Shown here: positions 50,086 to 64,000 of the stretch, in pieces | Layout of the letters: each line of letters opens with the position of its first letter | Position numbering within the stretch: position 1 is the stretch's first letter | Source: Ecdyonurus torrentis | Taxonomy: Eukaryota; Arthropoda; Insecta; Ephemeroptera; Heptageniidae | Direction of reading: 5' to 3' | Assembly (NCBI GenBank): GCA_949318235.1 | Contig: OX439135.1 | Location: 22,064,501 to 22,128,500, forward strand | DNA: 64,000 nucleotides | Translations under genes and position numbers: made by a program | The notes under the pieces: generated by a model | Told to the model about the DNA's origin: nothing | Database searches by the model: none | The model's input: the letters and a program-made list of their open reading frames with translations, nothing else

Positions 50086-51427
50086 AATTTAATCAAATAG
50101 CGTTTATTTGACGAATAATGATATCTGAATGATAAGATGATTGAACTGTTGAGAAGTATTCAGAAATGTGTAACATTTATGAATTCTATCAATAAACTGT
50201 GCATAAGTTAGGTATATAATACTTTAAAAAAGTGTTGTATAATTTGTACAATAATATTAAGTTATAGTAACACAGTATTATGCTAATTTTATAATTTATT
50301 TAATATATAAAATAATACTAATAACGACGATATGAGGTTAAAAAGGGATTATTTTTATTGTAATTTGATGTGTTTTACAATTGATTCTTAAATTGATACT
50401 AAAATTTTTCCCTTTCTCTCTATTTCCCATTGTCAGTACATTTTATATATACGTATATATGAACATAAGAGATTTAACCCGCACTTTAACATAAAGAGTA
50501 CAAGACCTCATTCTAAACATCTTCCTTTCGTCGCTTCTTTTTACTTTTACTACCACGTTTTACTATATATTTTCATGACTCGGAAGTCTCGATACGACGT
50601 TTTAAGATATCGATGTTTTTTGAGTATCTACTTTATTTATAATTATATTATATTGTACTACAAAGATTTTTTTTTTTTTTAATGTTTATATTAATTATAG
50701 TACATGTTAATAAAATTATAAATTTGCTATTAATTTTATTTATAGATACAAATAAAATACTTTTTTTTAATGATTCTCAGTCATTTGAATTAACCGATTA
50801 ATACTCGGTTGGGACTTTGCCAATCTTAATACTTGGTGTTTTTTTTAGGTGTAACTATAGTTATACATACAATATAAACTTGAATATGATCATAATTTAA
50901 ATCTTTAAGTCTCTGATTAGAGTGTATTATGGAGAAAATTGTCAATATTTTACTATCATTTTAAATTTTGCAACATTATAACGATATTAAATTTATATTC
51001 ACGTATATATTTAGATTAATGATTTACTATTTACTGTCTGTGATTCAAACCATGAGGCTGAAGTAGTCTAGTGTAATCCGTATTGCTGCATTGTACATAA
51101 AATACATAATTATGTATATATAAATTACGAGTACATATAGGTATAGGGAATGTCATAATGAAGTTTTATGGTGTGTGCGTATTGCAAAATGTATCAAATA
51201 TAGAAACTTGTTTTAAACTTAAATTTGAAAGTACAATTTATATATAAGAAAATGAATAAATATAGTATGTTAAATCATGGTATAATCACCAGTGACGACC
51301 GTTTAGAAATTATCATTTTGCAACAACGGTGGAAAAAAAAAAAAAAAAAAAAAAAAATTGAAAGTTATTTTTAGTGGATTCTGAATGATAGGAAATTTTT
51401 GCAGAAACTCAAGTAACAAATTCAAGC

Positions 51428-51459
<32 letters not shown>

Positions 51460-52320
51460 TAAAATGTAAGCTACATAACCTCTGTTCAAGTATAAAATCA
51501 ATAATTAAAAATAGCTTATACAAATAAATAAATAGTAATAAAATAATACAGGTATCGAATTATATATAAAAAAAAAAACATCGATTTTTTTTTCATAATA
51601 TTCAACCCCCTCTTTTTTTTAACCCCCCTCATTTTACTTTCTTTTTCTTTTTTATACTGCCCATAAAATGTTCCCTTTTATCTGCCCATAACATTGTCGT
51701 ATAATGCTCTACTACTCTTATGTTTTCTTTGCTATATAATACACTGAATGTGTGTATATACTATACTACTTACTTTAATATTAGAAACTGTTATAATAAA
51801 AATCATATTGCAATAAGATTCTTTTTTGCACTCTATAATGGTAGTAAAATATATAAATGTGTGTGTATTATAGTACTATAGTAAAACATTGCATTAAGTG
51901 ATTTTTTTTATTGTCAGTTTGGCCATATTAAATTCATAGGAAATTTTAATTTTTGTATGTAAATGCAATAATATTAATAGTACAAATATTTAATAAATAT
52001 TTTTATATTATATATATAATTTTTATATTATTTTTATTTATTATTTATCTGAATTATGGACAGCTAAATTTTATTTGTTGTTGTGAAATATTAAATAATT
52101 AATATTATGAATTATAAATTAAATTTTTATTTATATGTATAATTTAATGCTGATTCACAAAAAAGTACTACCTCAAAGATGAATTGTTAAATAGTGTCTA
52201 CTTGCAATAAGATGTCCAAATGAATGAAGCACTGTGATGCGTGTTGGTTTGATGATCAAGAATTGAATTGTATTTTTTGTTTTACTGAAAGAGCAATTTC
52301 AATATAAAACTTATTGGTTA

Positions 52321-52648
52321 TGGTTGTATTCAGATGGCTTGTATCTCAAATTTTAAAAGAAAACTTCCAAAATTTATGATGTAATTTGAAAGTTAACAGT
52401 AACAGCTACCTATATATGATAAAATTTTCAGAATCCGTGACCATCAGATAAGAGAGAAAATAATTATTGAAATTAACATGGGCTCTTATGGGACAAACAC
52501 TTCAAAATATAATAATTTAAAATCTAGCAAGGTGACCCCTTAATTTTTTTTTACATTTTTGAAGATACCATATCCTGTATCACTGTGCAAAAGTTCAGAT
52601 TTTTCTTTCTTTACAAGTTTTTAGTCAAATCCCGCAGTACCTGATTTA
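52321..52648 (+). repeat. Dispersed repeat family G, copy 1 (inverted partner in intron 6)
   Basis: The reverse complement of 61001-61327 aligns along the whole length, for example TATTCAGATGGC, TTTGAAAGTTAA, CCGTGACCATCAGATA, GAGAGAAAATAATT, GAAATTAACATG, ATTTTTGAAGA and CAGATTTTTCTTT. Identity by eye is roughly four in five. The transposon class is unclear. Confidence 0.8.
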
Positions 52649-52839
52649 ACGCCTTAATTAAGTTTGGAACATTTATTCTTCATAACAAATAAATTTTTTG
52701 CTTTTTACAGCAATGTTGGAGTATGGTGGAGAGACCCAACTGTTGGCATGCTAATGGCTTTTTACTTAAATGGAAAAATTTAATTGTTGGCATTTAAAGA
52801 AATAACGAAAGAGCAATTTTTAAGACATAATTGAGCCCA

Positions 52840-53136
52840 ATCGTATATGCATGTTAAAGTTGATGCCATATGTTGGATTACTCAATAACATGGGCAGCAT
52901 ATAGGAAAATAACTCATTTTGCCAGTTTAAAAACACTACGCAATATTTTTGAGAGCATTGACGTTAATATAGGTTTAATCTCAAGTATGTGAGAAAAATA
53001 ATAATTAACCACAAAAATTAACCGATTTCTCTAAGAAAATATATAAAAAAAGGAAGTTTGTCGTGCTGAGCAATGTTGTTCACTACTCCAGTATGGCCTC
53101 CAAGCGCATTAAATATGACTTCATGTGGATACCTAG
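52840..53136 (+). repeat. MITE family A, copy 7
   Basis: GTATATGCATGTTAAAGTTG, then TTTTTGAGAGCATTGACG, ACTCCAGTATGGCCTCCAAG and ATATGACTTCATGTGGATAC follow the family order. The octamer is mutated here to TGACTTCA. The right end lies about 225 bp before exon 5. Confidence 0.8.
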
Positions 53137-53360
53137 GATATCCAAGTTTTGAAGTCTATAGCATTATTGGTTGAGGAGATTGGGAACAATTGGGAACCTA
53201 TAAACAACTATGGGTCTTGACCATGGGTAGTAATCAAAATTGATTCAAAGTAACTGAAATAAAAATTAATAATATTTTTACTTCGATATAACGTGTGTAT
53301 AATATTTCTATCACAAAAAAAAGTGTAAAATGCACGTAATTTTTTTCTGTGTGATTTTAG

Positions 53361-53496
53361 GAGAAAACGCCGTAATTTCAGCAAGCAAGCTTCCGAGATT
53401 TTGAATGAGTATTTCTACTCACACCTATCTAATCCTTATCCAAGTGAGGAAGCTAAGGAAGAACTAGCAAGGAAATGTGGAATCACCGTTTCTCAG
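53361..53496 (+). CDS. exd: Extradenticle/PBX, coding exon 5 (homeodomain N-arm, helices 1-2)
   Basis: This 136-nt exon completes Arg243 and encodes residues 244-288. The basic arm [15 protein letters not shown] is followed by helix 1 (NEYFYSHLS), the three-residue TALE insertion loop containing [12 protein letters not shown] (Pro268-Tyr269-Pro270), and the helix 2 to helix 3 turn [10 protein letters not shown]. In PBC proteins the TALE loop forms the pocket that binds the Hox YPWM hexapeptide. The sequence matches insect Exd essentially residue for residue. The acceptor is GTGATTTTAG and the donor is CAG followed by GTACAT, phase 0. The ORF continues briefly into low-complexity intron. Confidence 0.98.
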
Positions 53497-57337
<3,841 letters not shown>

Positions 57338-57552
57338 TAAATCAGTCAAAAAAAAATATTTTAAAAAAATACACTTTTTTTAAACAAAAAATAATGATAT
57401 ATCCGCACTCTATTAGCGATCTTCTATTAGCACAGTTTTTGTTATTTATTGTTTTGCTTTTTGTTTTTGTTATTATTTAGAGTTGCTTTGTGTTTCATTA
57501 CGCTTATACTTATTTGTTTTGCTTATTTCCAATTATGAAGAATTTTCATGTA

Positions 57553-57698
57553 TGGTCATTTTACTAAAAAAATGAATTTCTATTGGCATATGGGAATAAC
57601 ATGTATTTCGATAGAGTTTTACGTCAACTGAAATCTCCATCTGATTGCATTGTATGGCCATAAACCCAATATAAATTCATTTTTAAGTAAAATGACTG
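57553..57698. repeat. Foldback MITE with TGGTCATTTTACT termini and TA flanks
   Basis: The left arm TGGTCATTTTACTAAAAAAA, then TGAATTTCTATTGG, is complementary to the right arm CCAATATAAATTCATTTTTA, then AGTAAAATGACTG. TA dinucleotides flank both ends (57551-57552 and 57699-57700). TA target duplication and short size fit a Tc1/mariner-related MITE. Confidence 0.8.
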
Positions 57699-58893
57699 TA
57701 CACTGCTTTTCGTTCATTTTGTATTTTTTATACAATTTTTTCCACATCACACACTATAATTTTTTTTCTATTCGTATTTTTGCTATATATTTTATATTTA
57801 TCATTCACTAAAATTGTTTAGTGATTAAATATATTATTTTTTTTAAAAAAAATAATTAAAATAAGACCACTAAAATTCACCAAAATAATTCCAAAATTTC
57901 ACCTAAATACTAGAATTTTCAAAATTATAATTTTTATTCTTGCCAACTCAAATATATGTGTATATTTTTTTTATGCACTGAAATCACTTAGTAATTACTG
58001 TAATTAGTAATTCATTAGTTTAAAAAGAAAAAAATATTTACAAAATTCATGTGCATTTACATTAAATATTATTTTTAACTTTATCTTTTTTTTTTTTTTT
58101 TTTTTTTTCCACTTAAATTTTTACTCTATATTGTAATAATTATTTTCCCTGAAAAATAACATAAAAATATCAAAAATAATCCCATAATAAAAAAAAAGCA
58201 GATTTGTTAAAATTTCACCAATAATCAAATATTAACTCACACAAACGCAACTCATATTACTTTTACAACAAAAAGTACTCCATAATATGTTATATAATTT
58301 ATTTTAATACCATTTTAATTATTTTTAATATAATTTTATGATTTATAAACTGTGTTACTGAAGATCGGTACCAGATATCGGGTATCAAATTTCTAAAATT
58401 TTATTCTCTTCTCTTTCTACCCGTATAATAATAATAATAAATAATAAATTAAATTTATATAAAACATAATATTTTAATAGGGAGTTAGCTAGAATCTATA
58501 GTAACAAAAAACACCGAGAGTTTACTTTATCTGATGTCGGCAAGTGATAGCACATTTGCCGGTAAATGGGAACTATTATTTTCCCCTTTATAATGTTTTG
58601 TTGTTACTTTATTATTACTTTTTTAATTATTATTTTATACTCGTATTTGATGCATTTAAGTTACGTTTTTAAATAGTCATCGTTTTACATTATAAGCATA
58701 TATATATATTTTTTTTTTCATGTTAACTATTATTATAGCATCTATAATTAGACATTGGTCTTAGAAAACAAATATGCTTTGCGGATCCTTATATTATGTT
58801 AAAGTAATTATAAAAGTAAATGAAAATATGCAAATTTTTGCATAACAAAGAGCTTAGTGCTGGAATGCTTTAGATAATCACAAACGGTGCGCG

Positions 58894-58949
<56 letters not shown>
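58894..58949 (+). repeat. Poly-A tract (56 bp), longest in the window
   Basis: An uninterrupted run of about 56 A residues. No identifiable retroposon body precedes it. Confidence 0.9.
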
Positions 58950-58950
<1 letters not shown>

Positions 58951-59657
58951 CGAAGACCCCTAATTACCTTTTTTGTATTTATATTTAACCATACTAGCCC
59001 ATGTTTTATCGTTTTTTAAGAAAACTACTGCATCAATGCTGCAAAATTTTAAATAAGGGATACTAGACACACTTTTACGTGTTCAAAGACATTAAAAAGT
59101 TATAAAAAAAAAAGGAAAAAAAAATCATTATAATACAGAAATATTGTTAACATGAAAAATAATAAAATTATTTTTCATAATTTATTACACTAATTTTTAA
59201 TTAATTTCTAGTTTTCAAAAAATACATGACTTTTAAAATTAAATTATAATAATACTACGTAATAAAAAAACCTATAAAATAAGTACTTTCCCTTCAATTA
59301 TTTTGAATTTATCATCATTTTCCAAAATTTCATTATATTAATTTTTGAAAATGCAAATTCTGCAGTAAAAAATTACAAAACTGATTTTGTTCAATTATTT
59401 TTGCTAATTTTCAGTTTTTTTTTTTTTTTTTGAAACTATTAAATGCCCAAATCGTATTAATACATGCATTTTGTAACACTTCAAATGTAATTATTTTTAA
59501 TTATAAATTTATTAATTCATTACGATATTGAATATTCATACCTACCTACCTACCTTTTTTATTGTAAATGTATCTATATCTACCTGGTTATGGTGAATCG
59601 CTTTAGCAAGCAATGTTACGTAGCACTTGCCTTGCTATAGCTTGTGTTATATGTATG

Positions 59658-59701
59658 TAGGGGGAGAGAGAGAGAGAGACATTCTGGGGGGGGGGGGGGG
59701 G
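59658..59701 (+). repeat. GA repeat followed by poly-G
   Basis: A short (GA)n stretch, ACATTCT, then about 16 G residues. This is the longest G run seen. Confidence 0.85.
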
Positions 59702-61000
59702 TAGTGATATATGTGACAGCTCAGTAAAGTAAAGTTGGGGGAAGGGGGGATAAAAAAAGTTAGATTTTAGCTTAGCCAGGCTTGTTTCAAAATATATGTG
59801 ATATAATTTTTATAATATAAAAAAATATTTTAAATACTTTTTATATTTATTATTTTATTTTGCAAATATTGGTTATTTTTTAAATTATATTCTACAAAAT
59901 AGATAATGCTGCTTGATATTATTTTATTAATATATATTTTATAAATTTAATTAATAGACATGAATAATCGAATTTTTACATAGATATTTTTAGTTAATTA
60001 ATAGAGAACAAAGGGTTGCAAAGTTCGGAGGCACATATCTCTTAACTTTTAAATATGCTGTATAACATTTTTGATGTCTTATAAAAGGTGGTGGTACCAA
60101 TAATCATCATCATCAGATAAAAAATAAATTAAAAAATTTTAACTTGGGGAGCCTTCTGGGGACAGAAAGTTCAGATCTGAATTGTGCATGGTACCCCCCA
60201 CCCCTATTCAAATTTTCTACAAAAATTGGAGTTTTCTTACCGTAAAGTACCACTATTATAATTTAATAACAAGAATCATTATTATAGAATTTGATTTTTG
60301 AAAATCATGCATTTCAAATGTCAAAATTATCATAAGTAAAAAATAATAAAAAAAATGTCATACAGTATTTTAGGTTAAAATAACTTCAAAAAGAAATAAA
60401 CAAAAAAATGTATCATAGACAGAAAAAATAATTTAACCGGAAAAGGTGAACCGAAAGAAAAAATTTGTATACCGCCTATAAAAAAAGTTGTCTGCATAAA
60501 ACATTTTTATTATGCTTTTTTTTTCGTAGATTCTTAAATAAGATAAAAATATTTCTCTCTTTGTCGCAATTGTTATTTTACTTGCGTGACAATAAGTTTC
60601 AAAAAAATTATTTCATACTGATATGTCTATTATTTATGTTCACTATTTTTTTTTTTTAAACAAGAAAATGTCATAGTTATAAAATGTAGATATAGTTTAT
60701 TATTCTATTGCGTGTTAAATAATATTAATAATTTAAAATTATTATTATAATAATAGTTAAATTTTTATTTGTCACGTAATATTATATTATTATAATTTTT
60801 CAATTAAAATATTAATTATATATATTTTTTAAATATATATATTTTTTTATTAACATAGCAAATTCTTTTATTTAATTTTATAAATGATTATAATTATATT
60901 TATTTTATTAATTAATAAGAAACCAGATGTATATAGTTTCGGTGGAAAATTGTAAGTTAGAGATCTATTATGTCTCTCTGTGAATAAAATTAAGCTGGCA

Positions 61001-61327
61001 AATCAGGTATTAGGTACTACGGGTTTTAACTGAAAAGTAGTTTAAAAAAGAAAAATCTGAAATTTTGTAGTGATACAATCAATAAAGGATAAGGTTTCTT
61101 CAAAAATGTAATAAATTTGGGGGGTCACCATGTTTGATTTTAAATTATAAATTTTTGAAATTTTAGTCTCATGTTAATTTCAACAATTATTTTCTCTCGT
61201 ATCTGATGGTCACGGGTTCTGAAAACTTTATCATAGGGATAGCTGTTACAATTAACTTTCAAATAGCATCATAGTTTCGAAGTTTTCTTTTTAGATTTTG
61301 AGATACAGGCCATCTGAATACAGCCCT
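61001..61327 (-). repeat. Dispersed repeat family G, copy 2 (inverted)
   Basis: It is the reverse complement of 52321-52648: AATCAGGTATTAGGTACTAC at one end and GCCATCTGAATACAG at the other, with CATGTTAATTTCAACAATTA and TATCTGATGGTCACGGG inside. The two copies flank exons 5 and 6. Confidence 0.8.
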
Positions 61328-61760
61328 TAAATTGAATATTAATGACGTTGTTGCTTAATATTGCGACTGTTTGCTAAGAATTTCATTATAACGCCTATTA
61401 TTGTGGTTATTATATGTTATCATAGCAAAAATTTACATCATTTTCTTTTCAATTTATGGGTGTGACCAGTAGCTCACATGTGTGCGTTTGCAATATGCTC
61501 TAAAAGAATAAAATAATATAATAGGATATTTGACCATTAATTAGGTAACTGCGTTACTAATTTTAAAAAAATGCATCAAATTTCGTTTTAACTTATACCT
61601 AATTTAATTATTATATATTTTTATTATTTTACGTTTTTTTCTTATTTCTCTATATTTTCTTTCTTTTTCTTTTCTTTATTACACCCACCAATTATTAAAA
61701 TCACAAAATCTAAAAATATGCAAACTCAATGACATTATTAAAATGTTTGATAAATTTCAG

Positions 61761-61915
61761 CTGGAGCATCACCTTATAGCATGGGACCTGCCAGTCAAGG
61801 TACCCCCACCCCCATGATGTCCCCCGCACCTCCCCCAGGTCCCCAAGATTCTATGGGGTACAACATGAACATGAATGGTAGTGACTATAGCTCACCATCC
61901 ATGCCAACTTCAGGT
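61761..61915 (+). CDS. exd: Extradenticle/PBX, coding exon 7 (C-terminal tail; gene continues beyond window)
   Basis: It completes Ala321 and encodes residues 322-372. GASPYSMGPASQGTPTPMMS and PAPPPGPQDSMGYNMNMNGS, then DYSSPSMPTSG, match the Pro/Met/Ser-rich insect Exd C-terminus (family motifs GASPYSM, TPMMSPAPP and QDSMGY). The acceptor is AAATTTCAG before CTGGAG. The 3' boundary is ambiguous: TCAG followed by GTGTAA (end 61913), or GGT followed by GTAAGT (end 61915). Reading on adds V-S-I and a TAA at 61925-61927. Other insect Exd proteins end in GYDPNLHQDLSP, which is not found here, so a further exon after base 64000 is likely. Confidence 0.92.
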
Positions 61916-61965
61916 GTAAGTATCTAAGTCTTATTTTTTTATGTACTTGTTTGAGTAATAATGAA

Positions 61966-62400
61966 GCAACTGCTTTGAGGCTGACTTTAAAGAGGAAGTT
62001 CAGGGGTTACAACATGGCTTCTTCAATGTTAGATAATGAGAAGAACTATTCATAAACTCACATATGATGACCCAAAGCCCTTCCGTAGCCCAGCAAACTC
62101 GTGATCATCCTGCGAGATATTGCAACCCGTGCCTGTAGCAGGTTGCATATCTCGCAGGATGAGCGCAAGTTTAATGGGTTACCATGGGGTCACGGAAGGG
62201 CTTTGAGTCATCATATGTGAGTTTATGAACAGTTCTTCTCATTATCTAACATTGAAGAAGCCATGTTGTAACCCCTGAACTTCTTCTCTAAGCGATTTTG
62301 ATCACATCCTCATCCCTTTCTACGTACTACTCATGCGCAGTACGTAAAAACGGAAGTGGATGTGAGCAAAACTGCTTAAAGTCTACCACAACACGGTTGC
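61966..62400. repeat. Nested foldback element, about 435 bp
   Basis: The outer termini GCAACTGCTTTGAGG and the complementary segment ending CACGGTTGC enclose a long inner foldback. Its left arm (about 61988-62127) and right arm (about 62141-62293) are near-complementary with a 13-nt loop, for example GTTACAACATGGCTTC / GAAGCCATGTTGTAAC and CCTGCGAGATAT / ATATCTCGCAGG. A second small palindrome (TACGTACT near 62321, AGTACGTA near 62339) lies in the right flank. It starts about 50 bp after the exon 7 donor and is strikingly GC-rich for the locus. Confidence 0.85.
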
Positions 62401-62807
62401 TTTATTATTTATCATTAAGATTAATTTTTAGATTATTACCTTATGTCAATACAACGTACACTTATCTTTAACGTAAAGGTTACATTAAAGGAGCAGCTGT
62501 TTCCAAAAAGAAAGTGATTAAAACACTGGCGAGTGCTAGATTACCAGCTCTACACTCGCAACACTTGGATGAGATCTTTACATTAACTTCTTGGTACTCA
62601 ATTATAATGTTATATCAACTAGTGTCAGTATTCTTGCATATTAGTGACCCCAGTAACAACATTTTGTGAATGACAAGAAGAGTAAATATAATTATGCAGG
62701 TGTTGCAAAAACAGAGTTTGCAACCTAGCAATGAGCTCAGTTTGGAACACATTTCTTTTAAAAGTAACCTTTACCCAATGGATAATGAGAGGGAGGAAAA
62801 TAGGGGG

Positions 62808-63072
62808 TAATTTTATTGGATATTCTAAAGGAGGACATTGTCCTGAATTTATATACAAATTTCTTGAGTCCATGAGATATTTTTAATAAATTTTTTAAAG
62901 TTGTAAAATGATAAAGTAAAAGTAAGTTTTTCCTAAAGTAGCACCCGTGACGTCATTTTTCGATTTTCCAAAATTAAGTAAAAAAAAACTCAAAAAGTTA
63001 AAATTTCCGTATTAATTAATTCAGAACAATGTCCTCTTTTAGAATATGAAATAAAATTATCCTCTAAAGTGT
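62808..63072 (+). repeat. MITE family F, copy 2
   Basis: The terminal inverted repeats of about 45 bp are GGTAATTTTATTGGATATTC, then TAAAGGAGGACATTGTCC on the left, and GGACATTGT's complement ACAATGTCC, then TCTTTTAGAATATGAAATAA on the right. It contains TGACGTCATTTT at about 62948. It matches 49824-50085 in the same orientation. Confidence 0.8.
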
Positions 63073-63439
63073 TTTTTTTTGGTCTTCCTAATCCTAATTA
63101 TACTTAAAAATGAAATCTTAAAATCAAATGATTTAGAAAATATAAGCTGTTTTATTGACTTGGGCATTTCATTATAGCAGTAATTATTTATTCATCAATC
63201 ATCAATATATTATATAAGATTGTATCAAATAGTTTAGCATAAACGAAAAACACGCGTTGAATTTTAATGTTAAAATAATTACCACAATCGTGTGTGTACA
63301 TAAATAAATATGAACATTTAAATTTATTTCTTTTTTCAAGACACGTCAAATTTAAATTTGTAACGTAATGTCAGATTTCAGACTGAGACTAAACATTTAG
63401 ACCGCATGATAATTAAAGTAACGCTCCTATGAATATGTA

Positions 63440-63559
63440 CAGCTCTGGCCAAAAGTTCCCGAACGGGGCAGCGGCGGCCGCTGCGTTTTCTCATAAAGAT
63501 AACATAGTGTGGTTGCGGGTTGCCTATGCAAATCGTTCGGGAACTTTTGGCCAGAGCTG
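63440..63559. repeat. 120-bp Tc1/mariner-like palindromic MITE
   Basis: Perfect terminal inverted repeats start CAGCTCTGGCCAAAAGTTCC and end with the exact complement GGAACTTTTGGCCAGAGCTG. Flanking TA occurs at 63438-63439 and 63560-63561. CAG...TGGCCAAAAGT-type ends and TA target sites are typical of Tc1/mariner transposons. The GC-rich interior (GCAGCGGCGGCCGCTGC, itself a palindrome) has no coding capacity. Confidence 0.9.
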
Positions 63560-64000
63560 TACATGATATTTCAAAAAACACAATATTAGGGTGTATTTAG
63601 CACTGCATTTTATTCTTTTTAAGAGAGTTGTTTACCTAGTTAACCCAATGATTTTCTTACATTAGGAGAAATTAAGTTGTTTAACTTATCGGACAGATTT
63701 TTTTTTCCGAAAAGTATTTACAAATAAAAAGAAATCAAATCATATTACTGTAAAAAGATCGTAAGTTTAAAAAATAATAATAACATAACTGAAATTGCAT
63801 TTTTTTTTTAACGCGACATTTGAACTTTTGAAACTTAAATCTCTATTCTTATATAAGCGCGCTCAAAAAGCGAGCAGAAAATTGTTCAAGGAACAAAGCC
63901 TGTAGATTATCAATTATTTTAGAGACAGTAAAAAAAAAAAAAAAAAAAAATAATTTTTTTTTGAAATTTTCCAAATAGTAATAAAACAGTTAATTTTGTT

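Larger units (their letters stand above)
61916..64000 (+). other. exd intron 7 (partial) or 3' region
   Basis: This is noncoding DNA to the end of the window. It contains the 435-bp nested foldback (61966-62400), family F copy 2 (62808-63072) and the 120-bp Tc1/mariner-like palindrome (63440-63559). ORFs over these elements have no recognisable domains. No conserved Exd terminal exon was found here. Confidence 0.75.

Overview
The window is eukaryotic and extremely AT-rich. It carries most of one gene on the + strand: the PBC-class TALE homeobox gene extradenticle (exd), the arthropod orthologue of vertebrate PBX. The predicted protein is close to the insect Exd sequence. Together with multi-kilobase AT-rich introns full of homopolymers, microsatellites and small foldback transposons, this suggests an insect or related arthropod. 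I cannot name the species or order from the sequence alone.

Layout. Positions 1-4314 are upstream/5' flanking DNA with two foldback-type repeats, a compact 65-nt hairpin and probable 5' UTR near the start codon. Seven coding exons follow: 4315-4526, 6408-6481, 46173-46423, 49434-49624, 53361-53496, 57194-57290 and 61761-61913/61915. All junctions are GT-AG and the reading frame joins cleanly (phases 2,1,0,2,0,1). Together they encode about 372 residues: a divergent N-terminus, PBC-A (exons 1-3), an Ala/Gly-rich linker (exon 3), PBC-B (exons 3-4), the 63-residue TALE homeodomain (end of exon 4 to exon 6) and a Pro/Met/Ser-rich C-terminus (exon 7). The last few residues and the 3' UTR probably lie beyond base 64000. 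Intron 2 is 39.7 kb and makes up most of the window. I see no convincing second gene in it on either strand.

The introns are a graveyard of small non-autonomous DNA elements. At least eight multi-copy families can be recognised by comparing copies within the window, along with several single-copy foldbacks: a near-perfect 317-bp hairpin in intron 1, a 435-bp nested foldback just after exon 7, and a 120-bp Tc1/mariner-like palindrome with TA flanks. The most abundant family (seven copies, all in the same orientation) carries a CRE/AP-1-like TGACGTCA octamer beside its right terminus in six copies.

Points most worth checking are: a diverged inverted repeat pair flanking exons 5-6, which could favour a circular RNA or skipping of the homeodomain exons; an in-phase tandem donor or read-through after exon 6 that gives alternative C-termini; a start-codon-overlapping uORF; and the TGACGTCA-bearing element family. 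I found no tRNA or rRNA gene, CRISPR array, or evidence of a novel multi-gene system.
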